Positions 49,901 through 63,697 of a stretch of 64,000 nt of DNA are shown piece after piece. The notes beneath the pieces are model-generated. The model saw only the letters and a program-made list of their open reading frames with translations, had not been told where the DNA came from and did not search any database. The DNA comes from Casuarina equisetifolia (taxonomy: Eukaryota > Streptophyta > Magnoliopsida > Fagales > Casuarinaceae): positions 30,587,745-30,651,744 of the forward strand of contig CM052357.1 in the NCBI GenBank assembly GCA_028551475.1, given 5' to 3'. The position numbers and the translations under genes are program-made. Within the stretch, counting starts at the first letter, position 1, and each line of letters opens with the position of its first letter.

Positions 49901-50895
49901 GATTGTTTAGGTTGGACTATAGAGGGGAAATGATATATTAGATAAATGGTATGGAATTTTTATTCTATGCTACTAAGGAGTCCATTAAGAATTTAGGTTC
50001 TTTCACTTTGCGCTTGGAAATAAAGATTTTTATAAAAATTGTTGTCTTGCACTTGGGGTGAGAGAGCATGTTTTAAGTCTTACAATATATATATATATAT
50101 ATATATAAGGGATGAAAAGTAGTTTATATAGCAACAGATGCTTTCACTTAGTAAGTTAAAGTTTTAAGTTGAAGATTGGCCTTTCCCTATAATTTCTAAC
50201 ACTAACAATCTAAAGCAACTACATCACCTTTTGATAGCAGTTTTTCTGTATTGGTTTCCTGCCTTCTTGACTTGAGCACAAGTCTGTTTCCTCCACTAGA
50301 AGTAATGTGAAAGAAGTGTATTTTACCGGGTCTTGAGGATGATAATGGACTTGCTAAAGTCTGTGGTTAACATAAAAGAATCATGCACTTATGCTTCGTG
50401 TGAGATGTAGAAACTCCTAAGCTACTTAGCACTGCAACTCTTGAACCAGTTCATACTTCATTATTTTCCACTTTTACTTGACAGGTAACTCATGCTTCGG
50501 CGGCCACCTTTTGTCTGGGTTGGAACAGTTTTTTAAGGCACGAGTTGACAAATCCGTGCAGATAACCGTTTAAGGTCGGTTATTTAACATCTTTCCGCAA
50601 TCGTTAGGTTGATCCCAATCTTTTGTTACCAATTTGTTGTAGGACTTATAATATATCTCAATAATCAAATTATTTATTCAAAAGAAGAAGAAGCAGAGGC
50701 TTAGCATGTTATATTTCTCATATTCTTATTTCTAATACATCTTTTCCAGCATTACACAAGTGCTCAAAAGCATTGACGCCACGTTACACTCTCATCAACC
50801 CACTTTTGTGCAAGATACATGCTACACTGATCAAGTCATAAGTGGAAGCAGGGGTTTGGGCGACTTTCCATTCATGGGTAATTGACCTTGGATTT
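46903..50895. other. Spacer between expansin B and C, with a non-homologous insert
   Basis: Holds the B promoter (to about 47160), then about 2.2 kb absent from the C unit (about 47160-49390), then sequence shared with the C unit. Inside are an (AT)n run at about 50087-50106 and two related AT-rich blocks (about 49683-49800 and 50105-50170, both with GAAAAGTAGTTTATA and TTTTAAGTTGAA). These resemble degenerate LTR-type repeat ends starting with TCCCACATTAG. No intact transposon gene is visible. Confidence 0.45.
50087..50106. repeat. (AT)n microsatellite
   Basis: About ten AT dinucleotides between the two LTR-like blocks upstream of expansin B. Confidence 0.9.
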
Positions 50896-52680
50896 CTAGG
50901 TTTCTCCGGGCTTCCACCCATCTGGAATTACATCTTTTGCCACCAGCGTTTGCCCTGAGTATAGAGTCGTCAACCGAAGGGAGAAAGGAGGTTCCAGTTT
51001 CGACCCAGTACCTAGCTTCCACACTGCCCCCCAAGACTGCTGCATGGGCCGCCACTCGTCGGAGTTTGTTGAGCCTTCCTTTAGTTCAACTCCGGCTAGA
51101 TCTCCGTCTCCCGCTTCGTATTCAATGGCTGTGGCAAAGTAGTAAGGATTTGACCCTGGATCCACATGGAACGCTATGGTTTTTCCTGAATAATCACATG
51201 CCACCCTGCATGCACAGAAAATCTAGGTTGGGATACGATTCTAAACAGCGGTGTGCTTGAGTTTACGAGTATCTAAGTTAGTAATAATATATTAGATATA
51301 CGTGTTTTAACTAATTTTTAAGTTGAGTCTTTTGACATAATAGTTAAGATGTATAATAAGTTCTTAAAAATAAAAATAAGATAGATCCTAACTAAATGTT
51401 TAAAATGTTATTTAACTGTATGCAATTGTAATTATAAGATTGTTTTAGAACTATAGGAAAGTGCATAATGTAAAAAGAGAAAATTGATTATACGTTGATT
51501 TTTTTTTTCAAATAAAGAGTTTAAGAATATAAAGTATCAAAACTTGGACTAATGGCTAGTTGACATGCACAGTGCATGTTGATGATTAGTGGAGTTTATA
51601 CCGTGCAAACAGGATTTCCAAGACTCCTGCACCTCGAAGGTTGTCTGCTTCACCGGAAAGTGCCATGGCACCAAACGCAGTCCCGCTGAGATCGAAATGT
51701 GAGGATTCCGAGAGACAAGGACCTCCGGGGCACAAGTCCGTTACCACCACCCTCACCGGTCTGCCGGAGCAAGATGGGTGTTTTGTACATTTGACCTGAT
51801 AAGTCCAATCACCATAAATAAACATACATAAAAATATTAGGAAGAAGACAGAATAGTTTTCACGAGTTTTTAAATAAAATTGGTAACATATTTAACCATA
51901 TGTTACACCTAGTTTTATTTTTCTCTTAAAAAATAATAATAAGCAACAAAAAGAAAAGATCTATTAGAGTTCTCAAGCTATTTTTCTTAACTTACATTTA
52001 CTGTATGTAGTAGAGTAAAATCAATGTGATTTCAAAATAAATCTATTGTTACATCAATCCCGCTGAAAAAGATAAGAAAATTTTGTAGGAAAGAAAGCAT
52101 CTTAATTTAAAAATATAAAATGTTTCAATAGTTAATGCTTTATTGTATGAAAAGTTGAAGGTTTTATATCTCAGAATTATTTCATTTAGAGTTAGGTTTG
52201 TAAATATTAATTATACCCCTAAGCTTATATACTTCAAACTCATGAACAAAATTTACATATTTATAAAAAAGAAAATAATAAAATAAAGAAGCTCTCAAGC
52301 TTGAGCTTCGAATTAGGGTTGTACCAGATAACAGGCTCCGCATCCTTCGCCTGATTTAAAGAGAGAAGGGCCTGCCGCGGTAACCAAGGAATAATATGGA
52401 GGTTGGGACACCGTATTGCCGTACCCACAAGCCCCTCCTGCATAATACACGTTTTATATTAGCACGCAATACGAAAAGTAGACCTCTCTTTCTCCCTCTC
52501 TCTTTCTGAATTACCATCGCTTCCGGCGCCGTCAGGGTTGCCATACCAAGTTGCTCCGGCGGAAGACCAAGGGGTCTCAATTGTTGATAAGTTTGCCTGT
52601 TCTTGGTTTAAGCAAAAACCCAGCTTAAAGAAGATGAAGCAAGCTAGAATAGATGGAAGGGATATGCCATGTCTGGCCAT
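50896..52680 (-). CDS. Beta-expansin C, truncated by a premature stop
   Basis: Exons 52515-52680, 52325-52437, 51602-51795 and 50896-51205 give 260 aa. The signal peptide, [16 protein letters not shown] and HFD (SSHFDLSG) are present, as is most of the CBM63-like domain. Where A and B have a Tyr codon followed by seven more residues, C has TAG at 50896-50898 (GWKPGET then stop), so the last eight residues are lost. Downstream, the former frame is still readable to a TGA equivalent to that of A, so the nonsense change looks recent. These residues form the last beta-strand of the C-terminal domain in the family, so the protein may be unstable (inference). All splice sites are intact. Confidence 0.88.
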
Positions 52681-55494
52681 GGATACTCTCTCCAGTATCT
52701 GGTATGTGTCTGCCACCCCTTGAGTTACCATTGTCGGAAAAGAGTCTTTATAGAGGATGGAAAGCATTTGTTAAAACTCCATGACACGATGCTTCATTGA
52801 CATAACCACATTTTGTTTTCTAAGTCACCTAATAAAGCTCCATGAAATCATAACAAGTGTTGTTGTATTGTTAGAAGCTTCCTAAAATTGTCTTTCTGAT
52901 GTTTTTCTGGTGGTCTGATGTCAGAACATGTAGGGAGGAGCAAAGGGTGTGCAACTCTGGTCATTTGGGACCGCTAGGATGTTTAGTTCCAAGCGAGACC
53001 TTTCTATTGGGAATTCGTTTCGGAAAGGCAAAGTATTACATTGCGCAAGGCATGTTAAGAATATCTTGCATGGTTTAAATCATGTTTAGAGAACATCGTT
53101 AAAATGAAATATGTCGTCAGTGAATCAAATCAATTGTAAAGATAGAAGTATCTTGCCTACTGCAACTATCACGTTCCCACTTGTTTATCTTATATATATC
53201 CAAAATTATCCCGGTCCCGAGGCTAATATATTATGCAACCCAAATGAATGTCCTGCTTAGATGAACTCTACTGCAACTGAAAAGGGCTCCAAATGGGCTC
53301 ATGACTGCATCGTGCTGGTCTACGTGCGAAGTCCACAGCTTGAAGCCCATTTAACAATGTGTATGTGCGAGGTTTACCTCCTACAAGAGCGATTCAGAGA
53401 AAGTGACAATATATTTTGTATGTACCGCAAATATTTTGAAGGTTACTTGCCTTGACCATTATGTATGCAACAATCCACGAGAAACTACATCCTCTTGTGA
53501 TAAGACTTTTTTCTGTTATGGTTTCCTGACTTCTTGACTTGAGCACAAGCCTGTTTCCTCCACTGGAAGTGAAAGAAGTGTGTCTTGAGGATGATAATGG
53601 ACTTGCTTCGTGCGAGATGTAAAAATTCCTAAGCTATGTAAGGACTGCCACTCTTGAACTAGCTCATACTTCACTCTTTTCCACTTTTACTTCGCGGATA
53701 GCTCATGCATCGAAAGAAATTCGGCGGCCATCCCTGGTCTGGGCTGTACAGGCTTTTAAGGCATGAATTGACACACTCGAGTTGAGACAGCAACGCCCTT
53801 GCAGAACTTGCTTGGTATGCCTAAAAAGAAAATTGTAAGTTTAATTATCAAGTCAAAGTTTAAGATTAAGAATAAAATAATAATAATCTTTTTATAGAGG
53901 TAAAATTTTCCTTTACAACTAAATTCTTCTAGGATGTCTTATGAATGTGAAGTTTAAAAAATCTAGGCCATTTTGTTGCTTGTGATCAGTCCTATATAAG
54001 TAAATACGAACTAATATGTTTTTCTTCGTACATATATAGAAAGTAAGTACAACTAACAAGATATTTATTCTTCAATTTAAAGGGCTAGCGAATGAGTGAG
54101 AAAACGAAGGCTATCATGTGCGTTGGTATCACAAATATTTTGTAGTGAAGCCAAGTAAGAAGGAATCCTAGTCTTAGTCAGCCCATATGATTTTGGCTGG
54201 CATGTCTGCCATTTTATGATTCTTCTTTGACGGCTCTTGTTGAAGCATGGCACATGAGCGCCCTTTCTTTTCATCATTGTGATTCATATTTAACCTGTGA
54301 AGCCAGAGCATGCAGTACCCCGATCCAGAAACCGAAAAGGACAAGCCTGTTGATCACCATCGCTCATCTTCATGAGGATGGCAACAAAACCATTATCTCG
54401 TAACGCCAACAGATTAAGTTAACAGGTTGACAACACATTTGTGACTTAAGCATCATGTGCTTAATGAATGATTGGCTGTTTCAAAAGGTTAAAATAAGCT
54501 AACATCTCGTACTTCCTACTCTCCCGATCTAAACTTAGTGAACCGACAGTGCCAGAACATTGTTGTTCATAGTCAATAAAAATTGTTCCACTCAGCCCCA
54601 CCTCAAAAACATTCTTAAACGAAAAAGTTCCAGTAAGTTATTATTGGAAGTTTATAGAAAAGGTTTTATATATAATTTAAAATCTTACGACATTAAATAA
54701 AAGAACTTATTTATTCAAAAATTACTTATCAAGCTTTTAAATTTTTCATATGAGACTTAAACATATCCCTTTTTGTCAAGTATGAAGCAACATTTCCACA
54801 AGAATTCTTTTATATAAGTGAGGGAATGGAAGATAAAATGTAGATTCCCATTAGATTCTTTAAAAATATGAAACTACAATTTTACATTGTTTATTTTACA
54901 TGCCTCGTACCAACAAAAATCCAACTTAAATTATTTTGAAGTGTTGCTTTTTTCATAGATTCTGGGTATAATCATATCTAACTTAAAGAAGAACTTGAGT
55001 TTTGATATAATATTAGAAATCATCAAGAATGATAAATGTCAAACCTTAAATTCTAATGCATTAAGTGAAAAAACAATTATTTCTAAATTATTTCCCAAAT
55101 TTTTATATTTCCTATTTGAGACTTAATACACTCTCTCGCTTCTACGGCAGCTCCCCCCTCGTGAAGTCGTCGGCCTTCTCCAGCCCCTTTCTTCGTCACT
55201 TCTGACTAAGCATCTTTCGGCGGAGGAATCTTTGCTCATAAGTAAATTAGCAGAAAATACAACCTAAATTCTTTTAAAATATGGGATAACATCCTTACAC
55301 TATATAACTATTATTTGTAGCAAAATTTAAGAATATAGAAAGAAACAAGGTCTATTTCCGTCGTGAACCGTGTTCTTTCTGGGATACTAACTCGTGACTT
55401 CTCTCTCGCTCTCTCTCTCTGCTTTATATTGCTGTGTTATGGCAGTACTTAGAGCGTCATCCAGTGTTCGAGTCATTTGGATGCTCGAGTAGCC
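52681..55494. other. Spacer between expansin C and the WAT1-like pair
   Basis: Starts with the expansin C promoter, then the right end of the segmental duplication (to about 53780). From 53.8 to 55.4 kb the sequence is AT-rich, with a few GC-richer patches (54290-54420 and 55140-55230) but no recognisable gene. A CT-rich stretch (about 55399-55420) lies upstream of the first WAT1-like start codon, probably in its 5' UTR. Confidence 0.45.
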
Positions 55495-57833
<2,339 letters not shown>

Positions 57834-58119
57834 GACTTCAATTCCATTTTCCTTCCCTTTTTTTACATTAAAGATGTAATAGTTGTAAGTTTTTCTCATC
57901 TAATAAATACAATCAACTTATTATTCAATGACTCACAAAAACTAATGCAATAACTTATCTTTAAACAAAGAAAGAAAGTCAAATGTGTTAATAAATTAGT
58001 AGTTCAATAATTAATTATTAGTCATTTAAGACTTAGGTTTTAAGTTTGACACTCTATACTTTTAAACTCTTTTTATCTTAAAAAAAAATTCAAAACCATT
58101 AAGAATTATGCATTAAGGA

Positions 58120-58268
58120 TTGACAGTTCCAATATATCAAAAACTGCACCTAACAAAGTGAAATTATAGTACTTAAGAATGGACAAGATAAATTGTACTT
58201 TAGAGATGTGATAGTTCCAATATCTCAAAAACTGCATCTAGCAAAATGAGATTACAGTAAAGTAAGGA
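58120..58268. repeat. ~84 bp tandem duplication
   Basis: Two adjacent copies, about 58122-58190 and 58206-58268, share AGTTCCAATAT.TCAAAAACTGCA and then CTA.CAAA.TGA.ATTA.AGTA. About 85% similar by eye. Confidence 0.75.
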
Positions 58269-59078
58269 TGAGATAGGATTGAGTGAATCAATCGCAAGAA
58301 ATTTTATCTTATTTTTTAAGAAAAGAACAATAAAGTCGTCCTCACATATTGATGCCAAGGGATGATGGAGAGAGGCCAATCCACGACCGCACCTTAAACA
58401 ATACATTGAATCTAAAGAAACATCCGCATGAACATCACCATAAACATATCTATGGGGGCTAAAGACTATAATAGTAGCAGCAATAGAAAATTCTAAAGAG
58501 TATAACCTAAAAGTAACGTTACATAAAATTTCTCAAAGTAATCTTGTCAATATTTGTAGTTGTCTTACTTATTCAATCTCTTGGTCTAATATTCTTATGT
58601 GTTTATGTGTCTCATATTTTTTCTAATATGAAATTAAAGCTAAAGTTCAATTATAACACCTTATTACATATTGGAATTATGTGATTTCATCCCATCCTTT
58701 ATTGTTTGTAGATTGAATTTTCATGATTTTTTCTGTGTTTGAAGTAAGAAGACATGCTAGAAATAGTTATTATTTCATATTATCAATCTCTTAACTTGAT
58801 ATTTATGTTAAAGTATTTGTTTTTTTCACTTAGTGATTAATTTTAAGAATATAAATTGTCTTTTCTAAATAGTAAACAGTTGAAAAGGATTTATCTTCAG
58901 TTGAAAAGGATTTATCTTTGCTATCAAGCTGAAAGTTACATTGAAAAGTGGGGAGTTGTTAGGCCAAATGGAAGTCGAACTGTCTCCCTGTTGAGGATAT
59001 TGAGGCACTCATTCAAACAATCTCTTTGGCATGCTGTAGACCCCCTTTATCCTTTCAGACGAGAACTTTAATGGCTGC

Positions 59079-59181
59079 TCAAATTCTCCTCCAGTAAGGA
59101 ACCTCCTTTTCTTGTAATAGCCGCCCCTGTAATGATGTGATCCGGTTGGCGATATCTGCAACTCGTCTGTCACCAATCTCC
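59079..59181 (-). pseudogene. Orphan exon-like segment, coiled-coil-like
   Basis: On the minus strand an acceptor-like TATCTTTCAG is followed by an open frame of 33 codons ending in TGA, beginning EIGDRRVADIANRITSLQGR. The composition (alternating charged and aliphatic residues, no Gly/Pro until the end) looks like a coiled-coil last exon. I find no upstream partner exon on this strand in the spacer and do not recognise the family, so it may be a captured or relic exon. Confidence 0.3.
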
Positions 59182-59952
59182 CTGAAAGATACTCAACATG
59201 CATGACTCACGTTCTAACTCAATTTAAAGTTCTTAATCCCTCACATGCTGCAACTTGCTGATAACTAATATAAAGAGGGAGAAACATTATTGAATTGGAT
59301 ATTAAAATATAAAAAAATATCTCTTAGTTTAAAAGTTAATTTTCAAATTAGATTTTAAATTTACTAATATAATATCAGAAACTAAGTTGATTCTTTTTAA
59401 CTTTTATTTAACTTTAAGTTCAAAAAATTGGAATGCAAGAGCATCAATTCTACATTTGTTCAATTTGGAACTTGACATATTTAGTATGTTTCAATAATAT
59501 TTAAAAATAAGAAATATATTCTAGCTTAAAAGGTAATTATTAGATTGGACTATGTACATCTATTCTAATAATTAACAAACGACAAGATGAACAATCCCTT
59601 TAAAGTATCATATCTTTAAGGGAACAGCTCCAACGTTGCGTTCCATTCCACGACGTTTGAAACCTCATCCTAATCTCAGCACGTCAGACGCCGCATATTC
59701 AACACTTTTATAACCTCTAAATACGCGGCTGCGGATCGCTGTGTCTGATTGCATTACATTTTCCTGACTGCTTTCTGTCTCTGCGTTCACTCAGCCTCAT
59801 CTGAGAAACTTATTGATCAGCAAAGTAGCTAAAATAGCAAAGTCAGATGCTTCACTCTGCCGCTCCCATTCCATGTAAGGCTTTTCTTGATTGTTGCTGG
59901 TACATTAGGGGCGTCAAGGAGGTGCTTGGAAAGTTCACTATTCAAGCCAAAG

Positions 59953-61866
59953 ATGGGTCGTTTTGATGATTACCTGCCTGCAATGGCCATGGCTGGTTTA
60001 CAAGTCATTTATGCTGGTCTTGCTCTTTTTACAAGGGCTGCTCTCCTGCAAGGAATGAACCCCAGGATCTTTGTGGTCTACAGGCAAGCGGTGGCAACTT
60101 TGGTCATGGCTCCTATAGCCTGTTTCTCCAAAAGGTAATTGCAAAGAAACATAGACCCGTTTTCTCTCCGGCTCATCTCCCTTTGTCTTTCATACTGTTT
60201 TCTGTTGGCAGGAGGAATTCGGGTGGGATCTCGTTGGGACTAAGGAGCTTTTCTTTGATTTTTGTGACCTCTCTTATTGGGTAGAGTTCTTTCATGATCT
60301 TAGTTAACTAAATACTGGATTACTGGTCTGTTAAAATATTTTTATTTAGTCACAAAAGGTGGTAAAACTACTGATTTGTGTAATGGCTTTCTTTGTAGAG
60401 TGACAGCAAATCAGAATGCCTACTTTGAGGGCCTATACTTGGCCTCTTCAACAGCAGCAAGTGCCATGACTAATCTCATCCCTGCAATCACCTTTGTAAT
60501 GGCCACCATTGTCGGGTAAATGCACGGCCCCTTCTAATCTCGAGAATACTTTGGCAATCGATATCATGATATTAGAAATAAGTTTTTAGTCTAATGTAAA
60601 TGTAATTTTTTATTTAAATATTTATGAGGGCAAAAAAGAAAGATTTTATACTATATTAAATTGAATTATCCTCAAAACAGTCTTTTAACGTTATTAATGT
60701 TTTAAAAGGCTATAAATTGATTAGAATGGAGAAAGTTAACATCGGAAGCATGAGAAGTATTGCCAAGATAATAGGGACAATCTTCTGCGTGGGTGGAGCG
60801 ATTTGCATGGCGTTGCTCAAAGGACCGAAGCTATTAAACTCAGAATTGGTACCACCAAAATCTGCCTTTGGCACCGGCGATAACTGGCTGCTGGGTTGTT
60901 TTTCTCTCTTTATGTGCAGTTGTTTCTGGTCATTCTGGGCGATTATGCAGGTAATTAGCTATCGAATTCACTTACACTTGTCATTTTTGAATCACTAGAA
61001 TTCTGTCTAAAGTCTCAAACAGGTCCCAATTTCAGTACACGTTCCTGACCACTTATGTTCATCTGCTTGGATGCTTTTCTTGGCGATGCTACAAGCCGGA
61101 GTGTTTGCATTACTGTTAGAGCATGACCCAGAAGCATGGTATCTGCATTCAATTGGTGAACTTGGATGTTGTTTATATGCAGTAAGTAATGAGCTTTTCA
61201 TGATCCCTTTTAATTTTTTCCTATCGTCGGGTTGTATACGTTTGGATTAGACATGTTGTAACTGAGAAAGGAATTCTCCATCAAAATAGCTCACTCGAAC
61301 ATTGTCATGGGCAGGGAATAGGATCTGCTGTGACCTTTTTCGTTCAGGCCTGGTGCATCTCACAGAGAGGCCCGGTCTTTTCTGCACTCTTCAATCCTCT
61401 ATGCACAGTCATTACAGCCCTTCTATCTTCTATATTTCTCCATGAAGAGTTATATACTGGAAGGTAATATATAACCAACTTTAGCTTAAGTTCTCTTCGG
61501 TTTTGTCAATCTGTTAGTAGCCCAATGGAATTATTAGTAGCCTAAGACTTCCTTTGTCTAAGAAATCTCGGATTTGATAGCCATTATTTGGTTTCTTATC
61601 CCCGCTTATAGAATTGCCTTGGCTTCAGCTTGCTAGGTGCTTTTGTTGCGATCATTGGCTTGTATATTGTGCTTTGGGGTAAAGCCAAAGACCTTGAAAA
61701 GATCATACCAGAGGCGGTTCCAGAGCTGCAGCATGATCAGGCAAAGATCGTGCAAGTGTGGATTCCCGAATCTTCAGAGAAGAAGATTAGTCAATTTGAT
61801 ATGCAAGAGCCACTACTCTCCAGAAAATCAATTGATGACGATGAAACAAATATGCATCAGAAATGA
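59953..61866 (+). CDS. WAT1-related protein 2 (nodulin MtN21 / EamA transporter)
   Basis: Tandem paralogue of the gene at 55495-57833 with the same seven-exon layout and intron phases: 59953-60134, 60212-60280, 60399-60515, 60725-60950, 61023-61181, 61315-61463 and 61629-61866, giving 379 aa. Several exons are identical in length to the first gene (69, 117 and 159 nt). Motifs are MAMAGLQVIYAGLALFTRA, VVYRQAVATLVMAP, NLIPAITFVMATIVG, SLFNPLCTVI-like FNPLCTVITALL, and FVAIIGLYIVLWGKAKD-type C-terminal repeat; the tail has QEPLLS. All introns are GT-AG, including the one whose counterpart is GC-AG in gene 1. The start is the ATG at 59953; an upstream in-frame TTG extension is not used. Substrate unknown. 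Confidence 0.93.
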
Positions 61867-63697
61867 TTGAAACTCCCTTCACTTTGTTCCGTTTGTCCTT
61901 TGAAATATTTACTGGGGACTAACCACCCGTAGTACTTTCTGGATGGCAAGTGATAAAACCTCCGGTCTTTTAATTTTTTAATATGCTAGGAAATAATATA
62001 TCTTCCTATCGCGTCAAGGTTAGGTTTTACACTATTCATTACGTGTTTAGCAAATAACGGAGGAAGTGAAACTTTTTTAACGAAGTGATATCAAAAGGGA
62101 AGGTAAATCTTGTAATAATAATGAAAGAAGATAGGGTCCATGACATTGACAAGGACGAGATTGTTTAGATGTAAACTAAGTTTTAATACTTATTATTAAG
62201 GGTGTAAATCAAGCTATGATAATACTGAGGTTAACTTAATTATGCATCAAATACGCATCCAAATAAATATAAAGAATATTGAGAATTTATGTTAAAAAAA
62301 ATTATCTAAAAAGTGACATAAATGATGGATGTTGTTTCTAATATTAGTAGTTCTGATATCTAATCTATCATTATTAAGAAAAAATTATGTGGTAAAATCT
62401 ATATATAATGAATATCTCCCTTCAACTAGTTTGTGGAAGAATTAAACTTTATAATATAGCTTTAAAATCTAATTTTATTGAACAACTCTATAAATATAGG
62501 TGAACTCATTATTCACATAATAAAAATAATATTATGAGATGGTTCAGATCAAGCCGTTGCAATAAGAGGACATATTAACAATATAAATATTTAGTTTCAT
62601 ATTATTAAGAAAATATCATATGGTAAAGCACATATAATAAATCTCCTATGTTGGTTTAAGTAAAACTATATTTACTTTTATACTTTTCATTAAATAGTAT
62701 TAGAACTTCGACCTACAGCAAATCCAAGTTGCACACATAACAGTAAAGAGGATAATCAAAGCAGGAAACTATTCATTGGTCTCTGTCATGCTTGGACTGA
62801 AAAACGTGAATGAGAATTAGGTAGGCAGCTCACATCAGAAAGCGACATCCGAAGTTTGATGCAACCCACGAGTCAGCAGGCGCGTGAGTGCCATGCCATG
62901 CTGATCTTGATAATTCTTGAGTCCATTACAAATAATTGTCCATAAGACAAAGGCAAGGACAGGCATAAGCCCAGAGACTCCTTTTGTAAGAATAGTAGCT
63001 GGAAGGGGCCAACAATGCCAATCCACCAGTCACAGAGTCGTAACAACTGCAGACACTTGTTTTAACTTTTTGGTACTGCTGTTACTGCAATTTCTTGGCC
63101 ACGAAAGTTCAAAGAGTCTTATCTGCAATCAACCACTCGTATGAATGGATCCCACCTTCGGAAATATCACAAAAGAATGATGGAACTCTAGAAGTAATGC
63201 GCGAGATGAAGACACTGACATCTCCATTTGCTTGTCAAACATCAAAGTTATTATCTCAACTCTGACATGCTTTAGAAATATCATAAGCTGCAGGCTGCTG
63301 AAAAGGACTACCGACGACCCTGATATGCCTAAACTGAAAGCTGATATTTTCTTTATTTATGTTTAATAAGGAAAATTTCTAAACTAAGATTTAGGCAATA
63401 CAGAGGTTTCGGAACCCATGATTATGGTGTAAGAGCTCTTTCATTATATCACTTACCAAATCCACATTCTTTACCTCTTAGTAGTCATAAACAGAGGTTA
63501 AAATGTCTGTATTATTGGCAATCTACGGTAGAAATATAGGAATTGAATACAGATGAGAGAACTGTCAAGCACATAAGTGTCACAGGTTGTAGGCAACTCA
63601 AGGAATATAACCAAGATAGCGAAGAACCTTTACAGAAAAACCAAATACAGGTGCAGGAGGTAACAAACTCTACACACGCTAACAGATATAATCCAGC
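61867..63697. other. Intergenic region between WAT1-like gene 2 and the tetraspanin
   Basis: Convergent 3' ends: the WAT1-like 3' UTR on the left and the tetraspanin 3' UTR on the right (the last few hundred bases). AT-rich between 62.0 and 62.7 kb. A 63-codon minus frame at 62835-63026 shows no domain. No other gene seen. Confidence 0.45.

Larger units (their letters stand above)
44865..53780. repeat. Tandem segmental duplication carrying expansins B and C
   Basis: Two tandem units, about 44865-50560 and 50565-53780. Homology covers the 3' flank, all exons and introns, the promoter (46903-47160 and 52681-52930) and a distal block (about 49400-50560 and 53260-53775, with words such as TTCTTGACTTGAGCACAAG and TTGAGGATGATAATGGACTT). 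The left unit is longer because about 2.2 kb (about 47160-49390) has no counterpart in the right unit, which has about 0.3 kb of unrelated sequence there. Confidence 0.8.
57834..59952. other. Spacer between the two WAT1-like genes
   Basis: Mostly AT-rich. Contains a small tandem duplication (58120-58268) and an isolated exon-like segment on the minus strand (59079-59181). The last ~330 bp before 59953 are less AT-rich, with TATA-like TTTATAA near 59705, and probably form the promoter/5' UTR of WAT1-like gene 2. Confidence 0.45.

Noticed and set aside
41599..52723. Plus-strand frames opposite the expansin exons
   Set aside because: They recur in all three copies only because the expansin exons are conserved; they carry no domain and no consistent start.
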